From the NCBI GenBank assembly GCA_021018995.1, contig CM037593.1, positions 42,421,810 to 42,485,809 on the forward strand: a stretch of DNA of 64,000 nt. Reading direction: 5' to 3'. The first letter of the stretch is position 1; every line of letters starts with the position of its first letter. The notes under the pieces were generated by a model. The model did not search any database. It was not told the DNA's origin and worked only from the letters and a program-made list of their open reading frames with translations. Position numbers and translations under genes: made by a program. Source of the DNA: Chloranthus sessilifolius (lineage: Eukaryota; Streptophyta; Magnoliopsida; Chloranthales; Chloranthaceae). Shown here in pieces: positions 32,131-45,438 of the stretch.

Positions 32131-33447
32131 CTTGAATGATGTCATTGCTGGTTTGGGCACCTTGTGCCGACACAGCATAAGCTCGGCCTTGTACCGTAGG
32201 CCGTGCAGATCGTAGAACTGGTCTTGCCTTTGATGTCGTCCCCACCGTCTCTAGACAATTCTTAATCCGATGTCTCATTTTGCCATAATGAAAACATGCA
32301 CTAGACACTTTCCGGCAGTCAACGGTCTTGTCTGCCTTCTCACACTTCCCACAGACCTCGGTTGAAGCTGCCGAAGAAACTACATAGGAATTGGTGTGAG
32401 AAATTGTCGGTCGTGCTTGTGAAACTCGAGACACATACTAGGTAGGCTGGTGTAACGGTTGTGGAATTCGAGGTGGTAATGCTGCTGGAGTATAAGGCCG
32501 CGTATAAGCTACTGCAGCAGGTCGAAATGCTGGCTGCATAGAAGATCGCGATTGTTTACTGATTTGATCGGGACAAGAACTAACCGACTGAGATGGAGCT
32601 TTTCTCGTTCTATTTTGCCCTTCTCTCCGTTTATACATGCTTTCCACATCAATCTCTGCTATAAGGGCTAATCGCATCACATGCGCATACGTTGTTTCCT
32701 GAAACAACAAAATTCTTTCTTTGATCAGGGGCTTCAAACCCTACTCCAACTTCTGGGTCTTCATGAGTTCCGTGGCGACGAGCAATGGTGCAAAATGAGA
32801 GAGGCAAGTAAATTCTACCTCATATTCCCTAACAGTCATCGAGCCCTATACTAAGGTCACAAACTGGACCTAAATTCAGTATCTCTCAGGCGCCGAAAAA
32901 TATTTCTCATTGAAGGCTTCGGTAAATTTTACCCACGTCCAAGGTACTCCGGGTACTCTTGTCCATTCGACGGACTATCACCATGGATCTGCCTCACCCT
33001 CCAGTTTATTGGCCACCCAACTAACCTTTTCGTCCTCAGTGCATGTAACTCTTTGAAGCACTTTATCGATATGTGTTAGCCATTTCTCAGCCTCCATTGG
33101 GTCGTGCTGACCATAGAAACTAGGCGGTCGGAGTCGTACAAACTCCTGAAAACCTTATGGGGGTCTTCTCACAGCTAGCATAGCCATGGTGCTCACCATG
33201 GTTTCCATCAACTGCAGATTCTGTCCCACATTCTGATCGGTGCTGGGAACAGGACCCATCTGATTCACATTTTCTAAGGGCGGAGTATGCCTTGCAACAT
33301 TTCCATGGTAGTCCGACTCTCTGCCATATTCACGTCCTCTCCGTGTCCTGATACAGTGTCGTGCTCATACCGCGCTACTGGAATAGCATTCACCCACGTG
33401 CGATGGGGAAATGGTGGACTATCCCGTCTACCTCGTCTTGGAGGCAT
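32131..33447 (-). pseudogene. Element B Gag
   Basis: ATG at 33445-33447 begins MPPRRGRRDSPPF, a usual Tekay-type Gag start. Pieces of the capsid region follow in several frames; 32438-32737 holds ETTYAHVMRLALIAEIDVES. The knuckle region (32123-32434) has CGKCEKADKTVDCRK and CFHYGKMRHRIKNC, with the second Cys and the Gly-His spacing altered. It is frame-broken. Confidence 0.82.
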
Positions 33448-33582
33448 CGTAACCTATCATGATCAAGCAACACTTGATCAGATATACATAGACTTGATCT
33501 CTACCCTAACACTGAATAAACATCAAAAGTCTTGCCATATGTCCGCACCAGAGAGTTAAGTCTCCAAAAGACTTAATGCCGA

Positions 33583-33594
33583 GCTCTGATACCA
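33583..33594 (-). other. Element B primer-binding site (tRNA-iMet)
   Basis: Minus strand TGGTATCAGAGC, a perfect match to the standard initiator-Met PBS, two bases from the 5' LTR. Confidence 0.95.
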
Positions 33595-33596
33595 CC

Positions 33597-35555
33597 TGTG
33601 ACAACTTGACTTTTCCCATTTCCGTATATAGGAAAGGTCACGTCGTCGAATCACCTAACATGATCCTATCATATAAGTGCACCGTGTACAAAGTGTTTAC
33701 AATTGCAGAAGCGTAATTTTAACTCTGAGAAAGAGAATATATGGCAGATAATTAATATTTATTTACTGTCTAAAAACAGGAATATATACAACAACAAGAT
33801 ATAAACAAAAGCAATGTATAGCTTTCCATCGATAACGGCTACCCGTCATCTAAACAGTGGAAAGAAGACCTATCCATGAAGTACCGAATATCTCAAATAT
33901 ACTACTCCTGTTTATACATGTTTCAAAACAAAACTCTCTCTCTCAAACCTATTTAGGAAAGAAGTCCTCAGCAGAACCTCCTCCTCCTCCTCATTGTCCT
34001 TGTCCTCCTCCTCAGGCTAGTAGGTAGGATCAGCTTTGTGCTCAGGGTCACGAGCAATATCTGTAGCTAAGATATGAAGTCGTAGGATGAGCTATCATCA
34101 AAGCTCAGCAGAGAAAATTTATAATGTTACTTTATATGTTAGATTTCCAATTTACGTTTAGATGCATAGATTTCAATTGAGGCATATTATATCTTATTTA
34201 TTTTAGTAACATGTAGCATTTAGTATAAACAAGCACTACATCATGCAAATCTGTACAAGAAATTAATGATACAAAACAATGATTATGCTGACAAATTCAT
34301 GTTGAACATATACGAGGAATCATGCTTCATGTTGAACAAATATAAGGAATCATGTTGAAACAGGACATCAAACTGAAGAAAGAATCAAGCTTTCGAGATC
34401 AAATGTCTAGCCCCTTAGCTATGTTAACAGGGTCATTAGTACCGAGAAATCAAGCCCTTGAGCTATGTTATCAAAGTCACTTAATATAAGATGAGTCAAG
34501 CTCCTGAGCTAAGTTAGCAAGGTCACTTGGTACGAGACGAGTTAAGCTCCTGAGCTAAGTTAGCAAGGTCACTTGGTACGAGACGAGTTAAGCTCCTGAG
34601 CTAAGTTAGCAAGGTCACTTGGTACAAGACGAGTCAAGCTCCCGAGTTAGCGAGATCACTTGTCATGCTCCTGAGTTAGCAGGGTCACTTGTTACAAGAT
34701 GAAACAAAGAGGTGTACATGATATCAAATATAACAGGACATGAACAATGCATGCTAACATGTATGCAAGAACATCATGAACAGATCATATAGCAAAACTG
34801 TTTTGAATAACTTAACTCATATGATCATATACTAGCATAATCATTGATCATCATGTATCCAAGCTGAACTAGCATCATAATCATGCAAAGCATACATCGA
34901 GTCTGAAGCTTTATAAACTGATCTAACACCATCAGTCATAGTCATACATCAAAAACTAGAATGTACATACATTATTATACGTTGTATTTAAACTATTTTT
35001 TCATCACAATTCATAAACCTTCCTCTAAACTCTCCAATATTCTCATCATGCATACATATTTATTGTTGGTCTATATCATGTCATCTAATTTGGTTTGACA
35101 ATATTCCTAACATACTAACATATGTCGAGTTGATCTTATCGAACTAATATGCTCATGATCATGTATCAACTTAAAACTGAATTAGCATATGCTCATACAT
35201 CGAGCTGATCTTATCATAAGCATGCATTCACTTCAACTGACATTCATTTCAACCGACTTACTATCATTACAATAGACGTATAGATTAAATTGACAAATCA
35301 TCATTACAGCAGATGTATTGCCTCATATATATATACAATCCATATGTCTGATTTTAGCATGGTCTTGAACAAAATAATTATACATTATCACATACGATCT
35401 AAGATGCGAAGAAGAAACTAATTAGAAGGTAGCAAGGTAAAATTCCCTACCTTAGCTCACATGCGACTTGTAACATATGCTTGCACATTCAAACTAGATC
35501 CCTTGGTATGAGCTCATCATGTGCACCAACACCTATCAGTTATGTATATCGTCTT

Positions 35556-35592
<37 letters not shown>

Positions 35593-37346
35593 GTACTACC
35601 CATGAGATTTAATGTAGTCCACAACAATCCAAACGCAAGACTCAACGTAGCCACTGCACACGCCTAACACAGGCTTGCCTCGGCAAGCAACAGGGTTGCC
35701 TCTTGCCGAGGCAAGTCTCTCTGCTTGTCTTAGCTTACCTCAACTTGACACGAATTTTTGACCCATTAAATGTTAGATTCATGAATTTGTTAAACCATGA
35801 AATTTATAGGGCTCGTTGTCCTCTTTTCAACGCATCAAGAATCGTACCAATCAGAGTTTGGATTCAAACGTTATGACTAAAATACAGAACAGTGGTCAAC
35901 ACATACGGTTTCCGCTGCAAGGACATGCTTGCTGAGGCAAGCCACTCAGCTAACACCTTGCCGCGAAAACTAAAGCCTTGCATGGCAAGCCTGTCAGGGT
36001 TGGCTTGCTGCGTGCTTTCTTGCTCCTTTCTGACCTTTTTGCCTCATGAGGTCTGCTGGATCTTCTACCCTATATTTATTATATTTTTCCTTGTATACTT
36101 TGCATAGGTAACCTAATTTTAACTATGAAATCTGCTAAGAAAGTTTTGGTATATTTGGTGGAAATTTGAACTCTGAAACCTTCGTCATAGTGACTTTCTT
36201 TGTGTTGCCGATTCGTCGGGCTCATGGAATCGACACCATAGCCCACTAATTGATTGTAAAATAAGTCAATTGAACTAAGAGGGGGTTCGATTTATGACAT
36301 ACTTTATGGTGACCTTGTGGTCATAATGACGCCAACCAAGGTTTTGAGTTTGCCGAGCTTGTGAGCTTGTGAGAACTAGGCTGCAAGAACTCGCCGAGAG
36401 CAAGGGTTCGGTAGCCGAAACTCTCGTGATCGAATTGCAGGGTCGCTTGGTAACTCACGGGTTCAAATCCATGGTTTGAATAGGTTGGAAGTGGAAGTGG
36501 GTTTGAGCTATAAGAAAGGATATTTTTCTGATTTTACTTGGCTTTTGTTTTTCATGGAATCTGTGTGCTATAAAATAAGGTTGAAGCAGAAAGAAGAAGA
36601 ATGCTTTGTCGATTGTTGTAGCAAGTTTAGCTGGACTTTGCGTGCATGGGAGTCAAAAATGATTCATGCGACCGTGTAGTGAGGGGGCGATACAAAACAG
36701 CATATAAGCTGTTAAGGGCTGGAATCTCATGTCTTGCCAGGCTTGGGTTTTTAAGTGTATACTCATATAAGCCAAAACAGGCTTGTTTTGCATATAAAGC
36801 TAATATACTAGTCAAGTATATTTACCAACAAGCTTGTCTTTAGTGTACAACAAGTACACTTATCTTTTCAATATTAATAGAAGATTTAAGGTTTGCTTTA
36901 TTTTAATTGCTTGCCTCAAGTTCCGAGGCAAGGTGCTTGTCTCAAGTTGCCGAGGCAACCACACTTGCTTGCCTCAGGTATCGAGGTAATTGATTTCACA
37001 TGCCTCAGTTTCCAAGTCAAAGCCATCAGGCCTTGGTTGGTATTTTTCTGCATACACTACTAGGTTTTGGGTCAAAGGATTGACACCCCTCAGTATCTAG
37101 CAGTCCCATGCATTATTTAAAATTATGTTACGCAAATTTTCATCCTTGGGAGGGCTCCGAATATTTTACTTCTTACCAAACCTATGATCACCCGTTGTTT
37201 CTAATACTGGGCCACTAAGGCTCCACTATTTAACAGTCATCATCAAAATTCCAAGTCAGTTCTTTGTGTCACATTTTGGACACAAACCTGACCCTACTCG
37301 AGTCCGTACTTGATGTTGTGAGGATAAAAATGTGGCAGCTGTTACA
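33597..37346 (-). repeat. Element B 5' LTR
   Basis: 3750 bp, paired with 24368-28134. It holds the same internal repeats; the GATAAG|GTATGT donor-like site is altered to ATAAA|GTATGT here, and the acidic frame is broken. Confidence 0.92.
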
Positions 37347-39171
37347 ATGTTACACTATATGAGTCCATTGACATTTGGGCTTTTAATATGCTTTTATGTT
37401 GATCACTTGGATCATTCAAAAGATGTGTTTCATGGGTTATAACAAGTGCACAACATCGAAAGCATCTACAAGAGAGATTTGAGTCTGATCCCATTTATCA
37501 ATTGATAATAACATTCATTGGTAATTAAAAACCTTATTTTCTTGTCAAGGCACATCTAAATTTTCAGTGAGTGGTATACATAAATTTGTTTACATCAATA
37601 TATTTTTTTATAATTTATCCATCTATTACATTTTTTTGTTAATGAATCTGAACGTGCAATGCATGTAAATTTTTACTAGTCTTATGTAAAAGAAAAGAGG
37701 GAAATGTAATGAATCAAGCAAGATTATGATCAAATGTGCCAAGGAGATTAACCCCTTTGAAGTGAAATCTTGGTTTTCTCTATTCCCCCAATTTATGCAG
37801 AAAGAGTTCCTTGGTAAGCATCTTTATAAACAATATTGAAGAACTAAAAACATATTAAAATTACCTATAATATATATTTTTAAATTTCGTGTTCTTTTAC
37901 TTATTATTTTGATTGAAATTTTCATTATATACATATTAGAATAAATAAAACTACAAAAGGCAAAAAATTGATATAGTTGAAGGTGGTATTTTATGTAATT
38001 TGCACACAATAGCCACTTGAGAGGGTACAAAACCTGCAGGAAGGATGAAATTAGTCTTCGATGGTAGATGAAATATGGAATATCCCACCATAATTCCTTT
38101 CTTAGTGAGCCTGCAAGAACACCTAATACTAACCGCAACTACTAGGGCTTCAAAATCTAACCAAAACTTAGAAATCTTAGTCGAACTCTAATGTTTAATT
38201 CTATTATTAGAAATATTCTAATTTTCCTGAAACAATAAAATAAAGCCCTAAACAAATAAGGAAACTAATCATATTTCTAATAAAAGAAATAAATCTTATT
38301 TGCTAAAATAAAATAATAAAAGAAACTAAATCTAATTCAACTAGAAGTCTTGAAATTCGTCACTTTTAGTATAGCCTCCGAAAACACACCATTACTTCTT
38401 CAATATTTGTTGGAATTGTGTGTTTCTTGGCTGGTTGGAAAGCTTTCCAATAAGACCAATTTCACATTAATATGACTTCGTTGACACTTCAAAATAGGTC
38501 AAACATAAAAGTGATGGGCTTGAAAGTTGAAGATTTTATAACCCTCCGATCAAAGACTTTTTTTATATGAAAAAATATGAATTTTTTTTTCCTTTTCTTC
38601 CAATTCGTCTTCTTCCCATTTTCTTAGTATTCTTTCTTGAATTCTGCAATAGATTAAAATTTTGCAATGCATCAGTATTGGTAAATGTATTACAGATGTG
38701 GTTGGTGATGGGAACCAAAAAAAGCTAGGAGGCCGGAGCATAGATAGTTGATAAATCCATCGTTAGGTCATCAAATCTTGCTACTTTCTAGTTATTTCGA
38801 GAAATAGCCTAAAGTAATTTATAATTTGCTAAATCAAATTTGGTAATTTATTTCCCTAAGCAAGTTAAAAGCATCGGAGCAAAAAAACATATTATAACCT
38901 CCCTGTAACATTGATCACTTGTAATAATTCCTACCTTGAATTGCGGTAAGTGAGGAGTACTCCTTAGCATTGTAGGTATTGAGGGGGCTTCCAAGATCTA
39001 CACAGGGTTAAAAAGAAAAAGAATAAAACAAAATCTCTATTGTGGCATGTTGGTATAATTTGTCAATGGAGTACTATAAAACTTCTTGTTCACTGCTCTT
39101 GCTTTCAAGATTGGAAGATTTGCCACCATCTCTTCCTCGAGATTAGCAGAACTTTTCACCATGGTAGGGCG
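37347..39171. other. AT-rich stretch without a recognised gene
   Basis: About 1.8 kb between elements B and C. No transposon protein, tRNA or clear terminal repeat was found. A short + strand frame near 37722-37815 (INPFEVKSWFSLFPQFMQKE) ends at a donor-like CTTG|GTAAGC, and a minus-strand frame of 104 codons lies at 37824-38138. Neither is recognised. Confidence 0.5.
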
Positions 39172-39566
39172 TGTGACAGCTCGGATTTCCACACCCAAAA
39201 ACTCATGCCATTAGGATCATACTCTGGATAATCCCCATAACAAATCAAAGAGTGTCTGCTCGTCTAGTGAAAATTAGAGCAGACACTATCCTGTAGTGGC
39301 AGATCGAGTCATTATATAAGGCTCAAAAGAAAGGAAAGAGAAACAAACACTGCATGTATATAAACAAAAAAGAATATACATCCTCAAAAAGGAACCAAGA
39401 AGAACCACTGGTGATGGATGTCCATCACCCAAAACAATGGTTCCTGATAGTGATTCCTATAGAATGTATATGAATATAAGTATAACATCTATAGTAAAAA
39501 TACAGAAAGGTGGCCACCAGGCACACAAATAATCTAAAATACATATACAGGACCCAAAACACAAAA

Positions 39567-39695
39567 CTAATACCCAAGCTGCGAATAAAACTTGTCAGCA
39601 GGGGTGTTAGTGTCCTCCTCCGCCTCAGCCTCCGGCTCGGGCTGGTAGTCAGGATCACTCTCTGTATCGGGGACTCTAGCCTCAAAACCTATTAT
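39567..39695 (-). other. Conserved acidic open frame in the C LTR (least damaged copy)
   Basis: The minus strand encodes FEARVPDTESDPDYQPEPEA, then EAEEDTNTPADKFYSQLGY and TAG at 39567. It is the longest and cleanest copy of the frame seen in the A LTRs. Confidence 0.45.
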
Positions 39696-40504
39696 ATATA
39701 AATAGGGTGAGCTAACCATCTAAGCTCAATAGAAGAAATTCAGTTAAATTTGCATCTTAATTGTAAAATATGGTTACAGAATATAACTTAGACAGATAAA
39801 TAAGGTAGAGTACAGACAGAACTGGACAGATGCAGACAAATAATCAAATATGCAGAATAATCAGAAAGCAGAACTTGTAAGAACAAACCTAACCTCAGAG
39901 TTTTTAGGATGCTTTACATACAGTATTTAAATGACTTAAAATAGTATACTTAAGTAACTCCCATAAATATTATACGTGGTAGCCAGATGTGTGCCGATGG
40001 GTAACCTCGACCATCATCATTCAATAACAATTTCAGGAAAGAAACAATGCCTCATCTAAGGAGCGCAATTGTGCCGAGAAATTTTTAAAGCAGATGCACG
40101 AATGTGCCAGTCACGGATATACCGCTGAGTCAGTGGGATTCATCAGATAGATAAACTTAAAATCACATGCATACATATCATAATAACAGGAATCAGATGA
40201 TAGATATCAGATAACAGGAATCAGAGGTGATGGAACTTTCATTCATATGCAAGACATGATTTGAAAAATAAAATCAGAATATGTGTCAGAACACAGAATC
40301 TATGAACCCATGAGATCAAAAATAAATGCAAGTTCGGTTGAATTTCCCCTACCTCAGATCAAGTCTTTCTAAGCAAATCCAAAGCTTTTTAAGATGTTCA
40401 GACTTTGACCTAGATCATACGTGTAGTATACTAAGTGTCAAAACAGAAATTTATACACTGCCTAGCAACGTTTTTCCCAGAAAACCAATACAGACAAAAT
40501 AGGA

Positions 40505-41255
40505 GAATTCGATCGATCAATCTCTATATTTGATCGATTAGATTCACATTTGATTGATCAATTCCTCATTTGATCGATCGGATGTCTTCCTCTAAGACAG
40601 ACAGAACAAGGGAGACTCGATCGATCAATCCCCCTATTTGATTGATCGATTTCACATCTGATCAATCAATTTCTTCATTGATCGATCGGATGTCTCAACC
40701 TACACAGCCTGAATAAAAGACATCTGATCGATCAACCTCCATATTGATCGATTGGATTCTCAAGTTGATTGATCAATTCCCATAATTGATTGATCAAAAT
40801 CAACATTTCAACTTCTTCAGAACAGAGGAACTTTGATCGATCAATCTCATCATTGATCGATTGGATCCTCAATTCGATCGGTCAATCCCCATGTTTGATC
40901 GATCAGGTAAAAAATTCATAAAAACATACCTCCTGTTTCATAGTGTGTTTATAAAATGTTATCAATCAAATCCCTGATTTGATCGATTAATACCATAGTT
41001 TGATTGATCAATTCCCAATTGATCGATCAGTTCAAACCTAATTGATCACTTCTCAATTTGATTGATCAGTTCCAAATTTGATTGATCAAACCACCAGTTT
41101 GATCGATCGAGCCCATCAGATTCTAACTTCTCAAGAAATTCACCCTTCTATTCATAAGGGCCATTAATAAAATTCGATTGATCAACTCCCAAGTTTGATC
41201 GTTCAGATTACAGACTGATCGATCAATTCTCAATTGATCGATCGGATTTGACAGT
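40505..41255. repeat. GATCGATC palindrome array in the C LTR
   Basis: Same family of palindromes as in A, with many copies decayed to GATTGATC or ATCAATCA. Confidence 0.9.
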
Positions 41256-42020
41256 TAAACTGTTATTAATGGGGTCTGTTGCATTCAAACCCATTTCATC
41301 TCTAACCTTTATGATTCTCCATGAATCATTCAAGCACACCAAACATACATATTTAATGATATCTAAATTACAGAAAACCCATAATAACTCACCTCTTTGA
41401 TGGAGGTTCCTTGGTTCACGACATCCTAGGTCCATGCGGGTTTTAGATTCAAATCGGGGAGTTTGTCGTTTGAGCTCTCCGATGAACCAAAGGTACAACT
41501 CTGCGCTAACTCACAGATGCATTTTATTCTCTCAAACAGATTGACGTACTCACGTCCATTCACTTACACTCTTAATTAGCGGATTGGAAATTGATGTGAT
41601 ATTTTAATGTATGTTTTACTCGCAAGTGCACGAATCGGTTTGTATATAGTGGGTGCGGAGTACGAGATCGTTCCCACGAGGATTAATTTTGAAATACCTA
41701 AAAGAGACAAGCAATTCTAGAAATCTATTAAGATCTAACAGTATTCTACCAGTTTTATGATTTAAGTGGTTGATGGTAATTAATGACTACAAACTAAAAT
41801 TCAATTGATGATTCACAAATAAAAGTGAAGATGATGATAAAGATGAAGATACTAAATCCTCCCATCTTTGGTCCGTTCTTCCTATAATATAAATCTAAGG
41901 ATTAAATTATGAGATATTTCATTAGTAACAAACATCTTTTATGGAAGATCAATGGTCAACACACTAATAGGTTCCATGTTGCATCCCTGCAATTAGGACT
42001 TAGATGATTTTCATATATAG

Positions 42021-42350
42021 ATCTGGGATCAAGGGCACGGCTAGGCACGCATGATCTCAGGTTCAAATAAAAATCATCCCCAAGGTGGGTGAAAATTCCA
42101 ACAAGAATACCACTTACAAATCTGAAATCAAGGGCATGGCTCGGCACACTTTATTCAGATTAGGGATTATTTAAGATAAAATTACCATTACAGAACCAAG
42201 ATCCAGGGCATGGCTCGGCACACTCGATCCCAGAACATAATCGTAATTAGATCCACACAATGAAAACACAAAGACCATAACAATGATAGGGTAAAATTAC
42301 CGTCACAGATCTGAGATCCCGGGCATGGCTCGGCACACGCGATCCCGGTT
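42021..42350. repeat. Four-copy GGCTCGGCACAC repeat in the G LTR
   Basis: Units at about 42021, 42120, 42191 and 42307 share ATC-x-AGGGCATGGCTCGGCACAC followed by a GATCCC-like end, 70-115 bp apart. The matching set is at 60827-61157. The units lie in different frames, so it is not a coding repeat. Confidence 0.85.
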
Positions 42351-42829
42351 AGTGGCAGGGATTTCATCCATTCATGATAGCACAACAACCATAAAATTAA
42401 AATCTCATGTTTTAATCCTAAATTTATATTATTAAAAGTACATCCCTTGGATGGGAATCATTAGATCCCCATCCCTATAAATTTAGCCACACATATTGTA
42501 AGTAAATGACATAAATAAATAAAGACGGGAAAATAACATTAATTAAAATTACCTCAAACTTCAAAATAAATTACGTTGATCCACACGGATGATAATCTTC
42601 AGAAACGAAATAAATGCAGGAAATAACCTTTGAACAAAATTTATAAACTGAAGGAATGAGTACTGAAAAATTAAAGGGAACAAAGCTCTCAAAAAGAAAT
42701 AATAAAACTTCCCTATTTCTAGGTCTAACTATGAAAAACAATGGCTAAAAACTAAGAACACTAAAAACTAAAACTCTCTAAAAAAAAACTCTAATTCTAA
42801 TCTCCTCTTCCCCGAAGTGTTTGAGTCAC

Positions 42830-42837
42830 TTTAAATA
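42830..42837 (-). promoter_or_regulatory. TATA-like box of the G LTR
   Basis: Minus strand CTATTTAAAGTG, 35-120 bp downstream of the TCGATTAATCGA palindromes. In the 5' LTR one base is lost (CTATTTAAGTG). Confidence 0.45.
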
Positions 42838-43345
42838 GACCCGTCGTGCGGAGGTCTCCTAAGCCTACTTTTCCGGGTCGATTAATCGACCAATGGATGT
42901 CGATGCATCGAGCCGACCCCAGATTCGTGTCAAACTTAAACTCTGGCTCGATTAATCGACCCCAGAAATCCGTGAAATTCAGCACTTCTTGTGGTTTAGA
43001 CACGGCTTCGGTATTTCGGCCATAACTTTCTGTCCCGAACTCAGATTGAGACGATTCTTTCGCCGTTGGAAAGCTGACGAAAAGATCTACAACTTTCATG
43101 TTTTGACAATTTCGTAATTCGGCCGTATTGAAGGTCCACATTTAGCCGCAAGTCGCACCAAGTTCTTGATTACCTGAAGTTGCAGTGTTTTGGCATTATA
43201 TTCAGAATTCTTGTACTGTTTTCTATACTTGGCTTGTATTTACCTGAAACACTTCAAATCTAATCAATCTCATCAGATAGCCTTCATCAGACAGCTAAAT
43301 ATAGGTATTTAGGGGCGAAATATCCTCATTTTTCAGTACTCATCA

Positions 43346-43357
43346 TACCCCCAAACC
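43346..43357 (-). other. Element G polypurine tract
   Basis: Minus strand GGTTTGGGGGTA directly next to the 3' LTR. Confidence 0.75.
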
Positions 43358-45110
43358 TACACTTTGCTAGTCCTCGAGCAAAGCAAACTAAAGAAAATAA
43401 ATGCCACTTTCGTAGGGAACACGATTGCACTTAGCATGTGCAACAAGCCTTTAAACCCCTAGGTGATCCTAGTGGAGGAGTTATGTCTCCTGAGGGTTTA
43501 CAGTGAAGTTACCCACAAACTTCAATATATTTTTGAAATCATCGATAAAATTGAGTTTTCAAAACATGATTTTGATAACATATATACCATTCAAAAACAA
43601 AAATCATTAATCAATTCAACATGCGAATTCTCAATTTTAAATAACAATATTATACTAATCATACTAATATCCATTCAAATTAGTCTAATGCTCAAATCGT
43701 GAGATAGCTCATCCATTCATGCCTAAACGTGAAGTGTGTGCATAACCAAACCAAAATTCATTCATCTCAGAACCAATTCAAACGGAAAACCGTTGGATCT
43801 GTTGTTTTGACTCAATCCTCACTTTAGGTATACTCTCAAAATATAGAGACACCGATAGTGGATAAGTTTTCGCACATATGTGAGAGGTCAATACAAAGCA
43901 AATAAACAGGTCTCACATGATAAATGAAACACGATGCAATCAAAGAACAAAAATAAATCTCATAAGAAGATACTTGTATATCCTAAGCATGTCATATCAA
44001 GTGTCATAAGTATCACATATTTACTCTCCACAAGGCAGTTACTAATGCAAGATCAGATCATGAAGATCTTTTTAGGGTTGTAATGGGGCTTAGGAAAGGG
44101 TAAGAAAGAATTGGAAGTTGGGATTCAAAGTTTCTGAAAAATTGGAAAAGAAACAACTTTTTTTTTCTATTTCTCTTCTTTTCTTTTCTACTCTCTCTCA
44201 ATTTTTTCTATTTTTCTCAACTCACTTTTTCTTTTGAATTTCCTTTTCTTGAAGCACCTCAGATTTTTCATTATTTTTCACACTTTTCTTTTTCTTTTTC
44301 TCTCCCCTTTTTCTTTTTATTTTTGCCATACACTCTCAGTAAACACCACAACTCAGTATCTCTCCACTTACTTTCTTTTCGTTCACTCTCATCCCTCGTT
44401 CCTAATTTCTCAGAAATAAGAAGGGTAAAGCTGAATTTTCAGAAATGGTGAAGGGTTAAAGGTTAACGTGGCTTATCAAAGAATGTATAAAGGTAAATTT
44501 TTCAATAGGCTCAAAGGGGTACTAGAAAGATAAATTTATTTGAGGTGGGGCATTTTAAGCACAAACGAGCCAAAGATGGCCTTCAATCATGTCCTTAAAA
44601 GATAGTAACTTTGCCTATTTGTCTTGAGTAGATATACAGTACATTCTAACATAATGATATGAATTTGATTTTATGCAAAGTCACAAGTCAAAATGAAGTG
44701 TATGAGATTATGCAAAATAAGTCGTATTCAAAGAAAACTCCGAGTTTATATATTCACTCATCAATGACGGGAAATTAGCTCTAAAGCTCACTGAGTTTAG
44801 TCTCCACTGAGAACCTAAGATTCAACATTCAAAACAGTTCATCGATTTCTAAGTCTTAGCTTGGTACCAGTGTAAAAAGTCTAAGCATGAATATCAAAAT
44901 TATCCACAACATATCACATTAAGCTTCATCATCTTAGATACAAGTAATCAAAATATGACACTATTATTCTCAAAATTAAATTCACATGCATCATCAACTA
45001 AAGTTTGAAAACAATCGTAAAATAATGTGCATGATGACTTCAAAAATTTAAAATTTTTTTTTTTTTTTTTTTTTTCAAATAAAACAAATAAATGACGCAA
45101 ACTAATTAAC

Positions 45111-45152
45111 CATACCCCCAAACCTAAAGATGACAATGTCCTCATTGACTGA
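45111..45152 (-). other. Conserved hairpin and internal PPT-like motif of G
   Basis: The minus strand reads CAATG-AGGA-CATTG, then CATCTTTAGG and TTTGGGGGTATGG. Element H has the same block at 51592-51631 with the stem bases exchanged but still paired. It may provide a second plus-strand primer or an RNA signal. Confidence 0.6.
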
Positions 45153-45380
45153 AAGAAGTAGCGCACCCCCAAACCTGTTTGAAAAAAAATACCTCAACAC
45201 AAAGATCAGGTGCAGAGAATATGTGCATCAAATTGGAACATAACAAAAAATATATTGAAGGGAATATGATTACACTATTGAGGGAATTAAAAAAACAATT
45301 CAAACTAAACACAACAAAACAAAAAAGAAAGAAAAAAAACTAAAAAATCCTAAATCCTAAACCAAACGAAAACTACACAA

Positions 45381-45396
45381 TTGGGTTGCCTCCCAA
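45381..45396 (-). other. TTGGG-AGGCAA-CCCAA hairpin after G integrase
   Basis: A perfect 5-bp inverted repeat about 43 nt past the integrase stop codon, preceded by GCGCTCA. It was not found in element H. Confidence 0.55.
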
Positions 45397-45438
45397 TGAG
45401 CGCTAGTTTAAAGTCGATAGCTCGACCTTGGGAATTGC

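Larger units (their letters stand above)
24368..37346 (-). mobile_element. Ty3/gypsy Tekay-like chromovirus B, complete but degenerate
   Basis: 12.98 kb with LTRs of 3767 and 3750 bp (TGTGACA...TGTTACA), a perfect iMet PBS beside the right LTR and a PPT beside the left. The minus-strand order is gag, protease, RT, RNase H, integrase, chromodomain. Flanks TTGTT and ATGTT differ at one base. Protein domains resemble those of A but the LTR sequence is largely different, so B is a separate family of the same clade. B lacks the extra ORF of A and C: only about 350 bp separate the chromodomain from the 3' LTR. Confidence 0.92.
39172..41591 (-). repeat. Element C 3' LTR, left piece
   Basis: Matches 252-2630 of the A LTR. 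It contains the acidic frame (39567-39695), the donor-like GAG|GTAGGG (40352), the GATCGATC array and the GTGAGT donor-like site (about 41398). Element G interrupts it at GGAAAT; it continues at 62178. Confidence 0.92.
41592..43345 (-). repeat. Element G 3' LTR
   Basis: 1754 bp, paired with 60399-62177. On the minus strand it holds TATTTAAA (42830-42837), TCGATTAATCGA-type palindromes upstream of it (42870-42960), and four copies of a GGGCATGGCTCGGCACAC motif. Confidence 0.93.
43358..45438 (-). other. Element G 3' untranslated region
   Basis: Two kilobases between integrase and PPT with no supported gene. It contains a poly-T tract (45054-45075), T-rich low complexity at 44155-44330, and two structured motifs: the TTGGG...CCCAA hairpin at 45381-45396, and the CAATG-AGGA-CATTG hairpin with a second PPT-like GGTTTGGGGGTATGG at 45111-45152. 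No env-like frame survives. Confidence 0.6.

Noticed and set aside
42188-42388. Small frames with Cys/Pro-rich peptides in the G LTRs (also 41956-42147, 60763-60954, 60995-61195)
   Set aside because: They arise from the GGCTCGGCACAC repeat read in different frames in an LTR.
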